Below the pieces are notes generated by a model. It was not told where the DNA came from and searched no databases. It saw nothing but the letters and a program-made list of their open reading frames with translations. The position numbers and the translations under genes were made by a program. Source: Maylandia zebra (taxonomy: Eukaryota; Chordata; Actinopteri; Cichliformes; Cichlidae). Taken from it: 64,000 nt of DNA. How positions within the stretch are numbered: the first letter of the stretch is position 1; every line of letters starts with the position of its first letter. The stretch is from assembly GCF_041146795.1 (NCBI RefSeq), contig NC_135182.1, forward strand, positions 33,338,509 through 33,402,508, given 5' to 3'. Positions 22,201 to 28,413 of this stretch are shown here, in pieces.

Positions 22201-24642
22201 TGAGCAGTTGTGTTGATTCGAGTTCTGCATTTCTTACTGTTAGCCTGCTCTAAGTGACTGACCAGCTGCTGCCACTCTGGCTTCTTCAGGACATTACTGT
22301 CTTCAACATTAATGTACTGAGATGTTAACAGCTGTCCTAGATGGTCCTGAGCACGCAACAGATCTCTGTAAGAAACAGCAAGGAGCTGCACCCTGTTTCC
22401 ACTGATTTCAAACGCTGCGTTTATTTGATGAGATGTGAGGAGAGCATCTGTAAGCTCCTCTTGTTGCTCATCCTTCAACAGTTCAAGCACATATTTATCT
22501 ACTTCCAGATTTTGTCGTTTTAATGCAAGTACTGCATCAAATATAGCATTGATTGCTGCATTAATCTCTTCCCCTAAGCCAGTTATTTTCAGATTAGGAT
22601 TCTCTGATGACATTTTCAATCCTGGATACAGAAGTAGAAGTTTGTGCATAAGCCCATGTTCACACAGGAGATGGAAAACTGATGGTGACACTTTGATCTC
22701 TACAGTTTTACTTGATTTCTCCCTGTGGATCTTGTTAATAGTTTCAGAAAGAGATTTCTCCAGTCTGTTGACATCACTAACAGGACCAGCCACTGATAAA
22801 GCACCACTGTCTTTATCAGGTACTACGATCACATTTTCATTCAGTAGCATCTCTCTGATCTTTTCCTCAGACTCTTCCCATGCATCTGAATCTGGACAGA
22901 ACTTCACAGATTTGAACTTTGACACAGATTTTTTAAACGCTGCCTTCACAGTATCAGTCCATTCTTTGATGATGGCTTTGGCATCCTGTTGCTTTAGTAA
23001 AGAAGACACAGGACTCAAGGTCACAGTGGTTTGGCCGAGGTTTACGATGCAGAAATGTTCTTCCATTTCTTTACAAATGCCTTCTATTGCTGATTTTTTT
23101 TGAGCTAGGTATCTCAGGACAGCACTGTCAATGGGCTGTGAGATGGCCACAGGAAGTTTTAGTGATAGCTTGCCATAGAATGACCTTCTAACAACTTCTA
23201 AAACAGAAAACCGATGAACTCTGGCCTCTTCGTTCTTGATGGAATCCTTCCCCTTTATCTTTTCAACAGCTGTAATAAAAAAAAAATACCTTGACAAACA
23301 TGTAAAACATTGTAGATATGTAAGACATGTTTTTCTGTTTATCCAGCTCAACAGCATACATCAGCTATGACTAACATCTGCGATGCCAGGCAACACTTTG
23401 GTGTAATAAAGACAACACATACCTGATAAAAGAGAGGTGTTAACAACTGAATAGAACTGACAAATTCATGTTTTAGACAGACAATTTGAGTTGAGGAGTG
23501 AGTCCCTGAGTCAATCTCAGTCATCCTTCACAAAATCACAGTAGGAATGTTTTTTATATACCCAGACATACTTAGAGAAAAAACACTTTAAATAATAGAT
23601 TTTAGAAGTTTTTGACAAACACATGCATGTAAAAAGATACTAGAAAACTAAACTAAACTAAATACCTTCATTACATATATAGCATGCATGGCATACGTCT
23701 GAGGTGTTTTTTTTTATTCAGTACTTACATTTCATGTTGTCTTTATCCAATGGGAATTCCTGTGTGGAACAAAAAAAAAATAATTTTTTTTTTTAATTAA
23801 ACTGAAATCTTGCATGACCAGTGCCATAAATGGGTGTTGGTCTTAAAAGAAATACAGTGGAAAAATATTTTAATCATAATTCATTTGTGTAAAATAAACA
23901 AAAGACACACAGTAATGTTTTCCAAGTTCTTTTGTTTGTTCATTTGTTTTTTGCAATATTCATACAGCAGGAAGAGAGAACAGCGAGAACAGCTTTGAGT
24001 TCATGGTAACTCACGTGACTTCCAGAACCAGATAAACCGCTCAAAACCACGACTAATCCTAAAGTTGAAGTCTTGGGAGGAGGTTCGACCCCTTCCACCC
24101 ACAAATAGTGTAACATGACTATATTTTACATCAGTATATTTATATTCACAAGAGGATACAAAACTATTCTTGAACATTTTACTGGTATGTAGATCTCCCT
24201 TGATTATACCAACCTATTATAAATAATACCTGTGAAGATTTCTCTTCAGTGGGTAAACGAACCATCAGCTTCAAAACACGCTTTTCCAAACTGATCTGAT
24301 GAGACTCTTTCGCCAGAACATTCCTCTGATCTGTGATACAAGAGAATAAAAATCTGCAGTAAAGAACTCCACTGATAATAAGGCGTAGAACCTATTATTA
24401 TCATTATTATTATTATTATTGTTATTATTATTATTATTATTGTTATTATCAGTCCACTTTATGCAGCCAAACTTACCCTCCTGTCTCCTGAAGTGCACTA
24501 CCGCTGTCTTGCTGCCCTTTTCATACTCAATCTCACAGTTGCCACCGACAGTAAAAAAGTACTGCAGTAACTTCATTTTTAATATGGGTATGTTGGTTTC
24601 TTCAAATTCAACGAGCAGAGGATACGAGTGTGCCTTGGCCAT
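3986..24642 (-). CDS. parp14: PARP14-like macrodomain mono-ADP-ribosyltransferase, copy A (14 coding exons)
   Basis: Exons on the minus strand: 24642-24477, 24330-24230, 23759-23729, 23269-21060, 20185-19958, 19818-19597, 15580-15520, 15310-15161, 14951-14889, 14659-14483, 6851-6624, 6538-6240, 5959-5785, 4269-3986. Every intron is GT-AG, all phases agree, and the total is 4,395 nt (1,464 residues plus TGA). Predicted layout: RRM/KH-like N-terminus (1-600), macrodomain 1 (about 606-788), macrodomain 2 (about 820-985), macrodomain 3 (about 1022-1185), a linker, and an ADP-ribosyltransferase domain (about 1270-1464) with His1347 in LFHGT and Tyr1379 in GTYFAV. Family members transfer single ADP-ribose units to proteins, bind ADP-ribose through the macrodomains and act in interferon/antiviral signalling. 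It is shorter than mammalian PARP14 (about 1,800 residues) and shows no WWE domain. Whether it is the true PARP14 orthologue or a fish-specific paralogue cannot be decided here. Confidence 0.92.
4355..4500. mobile_element. MITE remnant in intron 13 of copy A
   Basis: AAACCCCAATTCCAAAAATA and ATTTGCAAATCTCATAAACT are typical of a fish Tc/mariner-derived MITE end. A copy lies at the equivalent intron position of copy C (63656-63770). Confidence 0.5.
5050..5170. repeat. SINE/LINE 3'-tail fragment ending in an (ATT)n microsatellite
   Basis: GTAAAGCGCTTTGGGTGCC and AAAAGCGCTATATAAATCC followed by (ATT)8: the usual tail of fish retroposons. Confidence 0.65.
5171..5784. other. Intron 13 of copy A, no further feature seen
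   Basis: AT-rich intronic sequence with no splice-flanked frame and no recognisable repeat boundaries. Confidence 0.4.
5785..5959 (-). CDS. parp14: parp14-like A, coding exon 13 (ART domain, H motif)
   Basis: 175 nt encoding [20 protein letters not shown], then RRLFHGT with the NAD-binding His, then [12 protein letters not shown]. Acceptor TTCTCAG|ATT and donor AATG|GTGAG. Copy B has a 175-nt counterpart at 41723-41897. Confidence 0.95.
6240..6538 (-). CDS. parp14: parp14-like A, coding exon 12 (KH-like linker to ART domain)
   Basis: 299 nt. It encodes a lysine/glutamate-rich linker, a KH-like segment ([19 protein letters not shown]), and the start of the catalytic region (IPEHWQHM). In mammalian PARP14 a WWE domain precedes the ART; its paired Trp/Glu pattern is not visible here. 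Copy B lacks this exon. Confidence 0.9.
6624..6851 (-). CDS. parp14: parp14-like A, coding exon 11 (macrodomain 3 end and linker)
   Basis: 228 nt encoding [20 protein letters not shown] and the last macrodomain helix/strand ([16 protein letters not shown]), then a basic linker rich in K/R. No counterpart was seen in copy B. Confidence 0.9.
7593..8378. mobile_element. Solo LTR (786 bp) with 4-bp target duplication
   Basis: Starts TGTAACCC and ends GCGTTACA, flanked by TCTA at 7589-7592 and 8379-8382. The TGTAAC/GTTACA ends and the 4-bp duplication are the same type as in the gypsy element at 24818. An internal GTGGCGAGCC (8011-8020) resembles that element's primer site, so an internally deleted element is an alternative. 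Confidence 0.7.
9604..9840. repeat. Degenerate TGGCCCACAT-rich repeat tract
   Basis: Multiple variants of TGGCCCACAT and TGGCCCAGATCTGG occur at irregular spacing. A shorter similar tract lies near 38855-38900. Non-coding. Confidence 0.5.
9845..11764. mobile_element. hAT-like transposon remains with internal inverted repeats
   Basis: The right end (11640-11764) carries repeated GTAACG/GTTACT motifs and closes TTATTCCCATCACTG, typical of a fish hAT end. Arms at 10375-10446 and 11225-11293 are inverted copies. TTCCCTCTAAGCTGCGCGC at 9846 looks like another hAT end, so more than one element may be merged here. Confidence 0.5.
11990..13050 (+). mobile_element. Possible endogenous-retrovirus LTR end and leader, decayed
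   Basis: A TATA-like CATATATAAATAACC (12008) is followed by a U5-like stretch and TGGTGCCAGTGACCTGGATT (12197), which resembles a tRNA-His primer-binding site with small changes, then a GGTAAGC donor-like site (12296). No gag or pol frame follows and no second LTR was seen. Confidence 0.3.
14483..14659 (-). CDS. parp14: parp14-like A, coding exon 10 (macrodomain 3)
   Basis: 177 nt encoding [20 protein letters not shown] through [10 protein letters not shown], the phosphate-loop strand of macrodomain 3. It ends in phase 1 at ACAG|GTGAG, and the next exon (6851) completes GTGQGN across a 7.6-kb intron. Confidence 0.92.
14889..14951 (-). CDS. parp14: parp14-like A, coding exon 9 (macrodomain 3)
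   Basis: A 63-nt exon encoding [21 protein letters not shown], the helix after the ribose-binding motif. Acceptor ATCCAG|GAG and donor TTCG|GTAAG. A 63-nt counterpart exists in copy B at 42664-42726. Confidence 0.9.
15161..15310 (-). CDS. parp14: parp14-like A, coding exon 8 (macrodomain 3 start)
   Basis: 150 nt encoding [19 protein letters not shown] then [20 protein letters not shown], a canonical macrodomain opening (GDIT, then VN). Copy B has a decayed counterpart at about 50310-50459. Confidence 0.92.
15520..15580 (-). CDS. parp14: parp14-like A, coding exon 7 (inter-macrodomain linker)
   Basis: 61 nt encoding [20 protein letters not shown]. Acceptor TTGCAG|GC and donor AAAAG|GTCAAG; phases fit both neighbours. 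No counterpart was seen in copy B. Confidence 0.82.
16050..18480. mobile_element. Scrambled Tc1-like DNA transposon relics
   Basis: Pieces of one common fish DDE transposon occur in mixed orientation. 16050-16180 (minus) has TTTATTAGGTACA and a stretch whose reverse complement starts GACTGGTTTCTTGAACATGA. 17800-17920 is a second minus piece. 18040-18480 (plus) encodes [20 protein letters not shown], the DxNPIEHxW motif around the catalytic Glu. Order and orientation show rearrangement or nested loss. Confidence 0.6.
16524..16836 (+). mobile_element. AFC-like tRNA-derived SINE
   Basis: The tRNA-like head has an A-box region (GATCGTGGCTCAAGAGTTGG) and a B box GGTTCGAGCCC at 16576-16586. The body includes TGTCCTTGGGCAAGACACTT, and the tail has GTAAAGCGCTTTGGGGTCC and ACAGGCCATTTACC. 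It matches my memory of the cichlid AFC SINE family. Confidence 0.85.
18913..19560 (-). mobile_element. LINE reverse-transcriptase fragment
   Basis: Two minus-strand frames encode RT blocks: [40 protein letters not shown], then [12 protein letters not shown] and [13 protein letters not shown] (the F-A-D-D catalytic motif). Part of the palm is deleted between them and frameshifts are present. The clade is not assigned. Confidence 0.8.
19597..19818 (-). CDS. parp14: parp14-like A, coding exon 6 (macrodomain 2, second part)
   Basis: 222 nt encoding [20 protein letters not shown] and the phosphate loop [12 protein letters not shown], ending [13 protein letters not shown]. Copy B keeps a 222-nt counterpart at 51056-51277. 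Confidence 0.92.
19958..20185 (-). CDS. parp14: parp14-like A, coding exon 5 (macrodomain 2, first part)
   Basis: 228 nt. It encodes [20 protein letters not shown] and the segment with [14 protein letters not shown] and VFHAIAPHW, the core of macrodomain 2. Copy B has a truncated counterpart at 51382-51494. Confidence 0.92.
20186..21059 (-). mobile_element. Non-autonomous hAT in intron 4 (about 20300-20861)
   Basis: On the minus strand it begins CAGAGGTGTGGACTCGAGTC at 20861, a hobo/Tol2-type terminus. At about 20325-20385 it keeps a BED-finger relic ([19 protein letters not shown]). It includes a (GAAT)n run at 20575-20594 and a perfect 30-bp hairpin at 20791-20851. The far terminus was not located. 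Confidence 0.65.
20791..20851. repeat. Perfect 30-bp inverted repeat, 1-nt loop
   Basis: Arms 20791-20820 and 20822-20851 are exact reverse complements, each containing two GACTCGAGTC palindromes. It lies just inside the hAT terminus. Confidence 0.92.
21060..23269 (-). CDS. parp14: parp14-like A, coding exon 4 (large exon, macrodomain 1)
   Basis: A 2,210-nt exon carrying repeated KH/RRM-like segments, then macrodomain 1 and the start of macrodomain 2 ([16 protein letters not shown]). In macrodomain 1 the usual V-N-A-A-N ribose-binding motif reads VVSPCNQDL, with [10 protein letters not shown] following, so nucleotide binding may be altered. The phosphate-binding loop is [10 protein letters not shown]. 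The acceptor is TTACAG|CTGTTG and the donor CAAG|GTAATT. The reading frame stays open past the donor into a hAT-derived intron, but that extension is not coding. Confidence 0.93.
23270..24229. other. Introns 2 and 3 of copy A with the microexon between them
   Basis: AT-rich intronic sequence with several homopolymer runs. CCAGCTCAACAGCAT near 23345 is shared with copy B (56498), which shows common ancestry of the introns. Confidence 0.5.
23729..23759 (-). CDS. parp14: parp14-like A, coding exon 3 (31-nt microexon)
   Basis: A 31-nt exon, [10 protein letters not shown] plus one base, between CACACAG and T|GTAAGT. It is needed to join exon 2 (phase 0) to exon 4 (phase 1). The only support is its splice sites and phase fit, so it is the least certain exon. 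Confidence 0.65.
24230..24330 (-). CDS. parp14: parp14-like A, coding exon 2
   Basis: 101 nt between CACAG and CACAG|GTATT. It encodes [17 protein letters not shown] and following residues, ending [10 protein letters not shown]. Copy B keeps a 101-nt counterpart at 57045-57145 with nearly the same translation, which supports the exon. Confidence 0.88.
24390..24452. repeat. (ATT)n microsatellite in intron 1 of copy A
   Basis: Imperfect ATT/GTT triplets, absent from the equivalent intron of copy B. Confidence 0.85.
24477..24642 (-). CDS. parp14: parp14-like A, coding exon 1 (start)
   Basis: Encodes the first 55 residues, starting [15 protein letters not shown], an RRM-like strand pattern known from PARP14 N-termini. 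The ATG at 24642 has A at -3 and G at +4. An in-frame ATG at 24699 exists, but copy B aligns from the 24642 start (MAGVHSYPLLIELEE) and the upstream stretch contains the conserved GAAAGTGAAA motif, so I prefer 24642. The donor is GAGG|GTAAGT. Confidence 0.85.
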
Positions 24643-24681
24643 CGTTAGAGGGCAGACAGACTCACAAAGAAGAATGAATTC

Positions 24682-24691
24682 TTTCACTTTC
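24682..24691 (-). promoter_or_regulatory. ISRE/IRF-type element upstream of parp14-like A
   Basis: GAAAGTGAAA on the gene strand, 40 nt upstream of the ATG of copy A, matches the GAAANNGAAA core of interferon-stimulated response elements. The same decamer lies 37 nt upstream of the copy B ATG. Mammalian PARP14 is interferon-induced; induction of this gene is inferred. Confidence 0.6.
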
Positions 24692-24817
24692 TGCTTCACT
24701 TGTATATGTAGACATGTAGGACTGGTATCCTCCCACAGGTGGAAACTAAAAAAAACTCAGTCTCAGTGTTAGACAGGTTTAAATGCAATTTAAAATTAAA
24801 TGCTTTTAATATGTAAT

Positions 24818-26620
24818 TGTAACCCAGTGAGTTTACACGACTCAGTAATGCACTACAACATGTTATTGTTAATTGGGATTTATCATTACTCTGTTAATCA
24901 CTGAGTTGATCAAAAATAAATCAATAATAAAAGATAAATACTATAAATATAAGAATAAAACCCAAAGAGTATATTTAACACCCCTACTGGTTAGGAAGGA
25001 ACAAGCCCCGCCTTCCCCTGCTCTGTACGGTCACGTGCTCAGACACAGAGAGAGACGGAGGTGCACGAGACCATCACTGATTTTCACCGCCAAGCTTTTC
25101 GCTGGAAAATAACTATTAACTTGATAAATTGAGCAAATATCCATACCGGAGATCTGCATGGACCTTGGAGAAACGGACCTGATTTATTGTGAACATTTCG
25201 GACCTTGAAACCATCGCGGTGAGTCAGAAGCTGTTAAGCTAACCTTGAAGCTAAAAAGCTAACAAGAAGTTAACAGGGAATATAATGGCCCGATTTCAAT
25301 GTTGTAGATCTGCGCAGGAGCGGATGAAGTGGACAAGATCCTCTCTGAGAGTTGAACAAGATCCTCTCTGAGAGTTGAACAAGATCCTCTCTGAGAGTTG
25401 AACATTAGAAGTGTGCTGGTGAGTTAAACTGGGACTGGGCGAATCAGGCTAATTGAAAAGCTAACTAGCCTAATGCTCATAGCTGTAGCTGACCACGTTT
25501 TCACTGTGGGAGAACACACGGGGTTTCTCACTGAGTTCAGCCATTTTGAGCACTCAGCTTGTGTGCTGATGATGTTCTAGTATTACTTGTTGAATATTAA
25601 ATGCACTAAAATTAGATGATGGAATAAGTTAATGTTGATCTTAAAGGTCATGAATCTATTTTATTTTGTTACATTTGATGCTCGAGTGGCACTGGATAGA
25701 TGTCCGTGTGTATTCTTACTGTGCTGATACGTTACCACATACTGTAAAACTACAGCCTGTGGGTTTTTGTATATTCTTTTGGTAATTTTATTCTGTACAT
25801 TGAGTGTAAATAATATATTGCTTCATTGCTATGCAGTGTAAAGCAATGCTCCTGTAATTCAGTTAAAGGGCAATACTGTAAAAAAATAATCTACCATAGT
25901 TTATGGTTTATTTCTGATTTCTGATAGAAATGTGCACCTTGACGATAGAATAAGCTGATTGTGATTTAAAGATTGCATTCATGATTAAGATGCACTGTAT
26001 AGACTATAGTTAGAAATTAGAATTAATGTTTTGTGCTTGTTTTGTTATAGCACTTACATTATTTACATATGGCCATGTATATCATTAGAGTGTGAACTGA
26101 ATTAGTAATAGTCCTGTTGTTTACAGGCTAGGTTTTTTTTTATGGGATCGTGAGACCTGGATCTCTTCCTGACGAGGAAGATGGCGAGCCTTTCCCTTTG
26201 AACCGAACCGAACCACAGCCATTCTGAGTTGGCCCAGAAGGGCAGGTTGCTCTTCTCTCACGAACAATTGCAACAGTGCGGTAGGACGAAATCGCACCAA
26301 TCACAAACTTTTGACCTGTTGGATTTGACTTGACTGAACACTGACTATTAAGCCGGCAAGACTGACATATCTGAGCTCAGATAGGATTCTGACTGTTATT
26401 ATTATTGCTGTCACTGTATTTTATTTTATGTTTTCATTCCTGTTCATAAAATGCTGTTAAATTGTTGCTAAATAGTTTAATACAATTCATAGCAACTTTA
26501 CCTGTGGCTCCAGTCATTCTTCTCCACGCAACTCCCTTTATCCCTCCTGCGAATCTAGCTATTGGCCCATTCTCTCCATCTTACTTTAATTTCCCCTACC
26601 CTATCCTGTACTTGGTTACA
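24818..26620 (+). repeat. 5' LTR of the gypsy element (1,803 bp)
   Basis: TGTAACCC start and GTTACA end. Contains three copies of a 23-bp repeat at 25334-25402. AATAAA occurs at about 24953. Confidence 0.93.
25334..25402 (+). repeat. 23-bp tandem repeat, 3 copies (5' LTR)
   Basis: The unit begins CAAGATCCTCTCTGAGAG; each unit contains the small palindrome CTCTCTGAGAG. Confidence 0.95.
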
Positions 26621-26625
26621 GAAAG

Positions 26626-26643
26626 TGGCGAGCCAGCCAGGAG
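26626..26643 (+). promoter_or_regulatory. Primer-binding site, likely tRNA-Arg
   Basis: TGGCGAGCCAGCCAGGAG begins 5 nt after the 5' LTR. It complements CCA plus the 3' acceptor/T-arm of vertebrate tRNA-Arg(ACG) as I recall it. Confidence 0.7.
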
Positions 26644-26752
26644 GGTTTGCAGAGTTGTTAGTCCACCCAAAATTTAATAAAACGATTAAGAGTGCCTGGA
26701 GCTTCACAGTGACTTGTATTTTTTTCTACTGGTACTTTTACGTGTCCTAACC

Positions 26753-28384
26753 ATGGAAGTTGTGAAAACAGAGAATGTTAAAGTTCAAAATGCTGTCTTG
26801 GTCAGTGGTTTAACTAACACAGACATTGATAAAGAAATAATTGAATTCTTAGAAGCTTTCGGTCCTGTCAGTAGGCAGATTAAGCTACCAACTGGTGGTC
26901 AGATTATTGTGGAATTTCAACATGAGGCTACTGCTAAAGAACTAGAGAAAAGATATTTGCCTTATGACAGACCTTGCACTGTGAAACCTGAAGTTGTCTA
27001 TCACGTTCGAGACCTAGCCAGTGCGTATAGCATTGAAACCAGCGCATCAGCTACTGTAACTTACCTGTCACAGCTTAAAGATGTGGCAGCACGAAGCAAC
27101 CGATCGTTTAAAGACCTTTTGATGGATGAACTAGCTAAAATTGGGGAGTCATTGGGAGGGGATGTCCACACAGTTGAGCCTTCCACTGAACAAGAGCCAG
27201 TGCCCCACAGTGATGAGGCCCTACCTTCTTCTCCTTTAACACCCAATAGCAACCATGTAAGTGCCTTGAATACTCACCCACCGGCAGAGGCTGAGAAACA
27301 AACCCCTCAGATTCCCACCAACCTTTTAAGCACACCTGAAGTGCAGCGGGTTATTGTAGAGCACATTGTTAAAAGCAGTGAAGTCATTCCCCCACCAAAC
27401 TCGCAATACAGACTGAAACCTTTTTCAGGGAGAGTTCCACATCCTCCTTTCGAAACTGACTATGACACTTGGCGCAGCAGCGTAGAGTTTTGCTTGACTG
27501 ATCCTTCGCTCACCGAAACTCAAGTTGTGCGAAAGATTGTTGAAAGTCTTTCACCCCCTGCAGCGGACCTGGTGAAAGCTTTTGGTCCAAAAGCAAACCC
27601 CAAAACTTACCTTGAACATCTTGATTCTGCCTATGCAACTGTAGAGGACGGCGACGAACTCTTTGCTCGCTTCTTAAACACCAATCAGAATGGAGGTGAA
27701 AAACCCTCACATTACCTGCAAAGGTTGCACACAGTGCTAAACCTAGTCATAAAAAGAGACGGAATTGCTTCTAGTGACATCAATAAACAGCTCCTGAGAC
27801 AGTTTTGTAGAGGGTGTTGGGACAGCTCATTGATTGCAAACCTTCAACTTGAACAAAAGAAAGACGACCCACCTCATTTTGCAGAGCTACTCCTCCACCT
27901 ACGCACCGAGGAGGACAAACAGGCAAGTAAAGCAACCCGCATGAAACAACATTTGGGGATCCAAAAGACTCGTGTTTATTCTAACGTGCAAACCACACGC
28001 TCTCAAGGTAGGAACGATTATGAGCATGAAATGGACAGCAATTCGTCTGACCTCCAGAAGCAAATTGCTGACCTCAGGTCTCAAATCGCACAGCTCAGAG
28101 CTGATAAAACAGAGAAAAGATCGCAGAAACTTCAAAAGGAAGCAAAAAGGAACCCAAGTACCAAAACTCAGAACAAGCCGGGACAGATACCACAAATTGC
28201 TGCAGTGTCGGCCAAACCCAAACCTGGATACTGTTTCAAGTGTGGAGAAGATGGTCATATCGCTTCCAGCTGTAGTAATGATCCCAACCCAGCATTAGTA
28301 GCAGCTAAAAGGAATGCCCTCAGACAGAAGCAGCGAGAATGGGAAATATCCAGACCAGTTGATGAGTCATTTAATTTAAACTAG
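26753..28384 (+). CDS. gag polyprotein of the gypsy element
   Basis: 543 residues from ATG 26753 (A at -3, G at +4; the frame is open from 26714). The N-terminus (NAVLVSGLTNTDIDKEII and following, GGQIIVEF) resembles the RRM-like start of PNMA-type domesticated gags. A capsid-like helical region follows (RKIVESLSPPAADLVKAFG, YLQRLHTVLNLVIKRDG), then a coiled-coil/basic stretch (DLQKQIADLRSQIAQLRADK). A single CCHC zinc knuckle, CFKCGEDGHIASSC, near the C-terminus binds RNA. The frame ends AAT TTA AAC TAG, where a -1 shift into pol is predicted. It forms the virus-like particle of the element. Confidence 0.92.
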   Translation: MEVVKTENVKVQNAVLVSGLTNTDIDKEIIEFLEAFGPVSRQIKLPTGGQIIVEFQHEATAKELEKRYLPYDRPCTVKPEVVYHVRDLASAYSIETSASATVTYLSQLKDVAARSNRSFKDLLMDELAKIGESLGGDVHTVEPSTEQEPVPHSDEALPSSPLTPNSNHVSALNTHPPAEAEKQTPQIPTNLLSTPEVQRVIVEHIVKSSEVIPPPNSQYRLKPFSGRVPHPPFETDYDTWRSSVEFCLTDPSLTETQVVRKIVESLSPPAADLVKAFGPKANPKTYLEHLDSAYATVEDGDELFARFLNTNQNGGEKPSHYLQRLHTVLNLVIKRDGIASSDINKQLLRQFCRGCWDSSLIANLQLEQKKDDPPHFAELLLHLRTEEDKQASKATRMKQHLGIQKTRVYSNVQTTRSQGRNDYEHEMDSNSSDLQKQIADLRSQIAQLRADKTEKRSQKLQKEAKRNPSTKTQNKPGQIPQIAAVSAKPKPGYCFKCGEDGHIASSCSNDPNPALVAAKRNALRQKQREWEISRPVDESFNLN

Positions 28385-28413
28385 AAGGAGCCCCTGTCGC
28401 GGGACAGATGGGT
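28375..28413 (+). promoter_or_regulatory. Predicted -1 ribosomal frameshift signal (gag to pol)
   Basis: The slippery heptamer T TTA AAC (28375-28381) is in the gag frame and directly precedes the gag TAG (28382-28384). After an 8-nt spacer, 28390-28413 can fold: CCC/GGG and CTGTC/GACAG stems with a GCGG loop and a 2-nt bulge. The -1 frame continues open into pol from codon CTA at 28381. Confidence 0.8.

Noticed and set aside
22435-23103. 222-codon open frame on the plus strand
   Set aside because: It is antisense to the large PARP14-like exon and has serine-rich shadow composition with no domain.
24643-24699. Upstream in-frame ATG of copy A as the start
   Set aside because: The extension contains the conserved GAAAGTGAAA motif, and copy B alignment and Kozak context favour 24642.
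24873-25112. 79-codon frame, repeated at 33189-33428
   Set aside because: Identical because both lie in the two LTRs; no domain and in the regulatory part.
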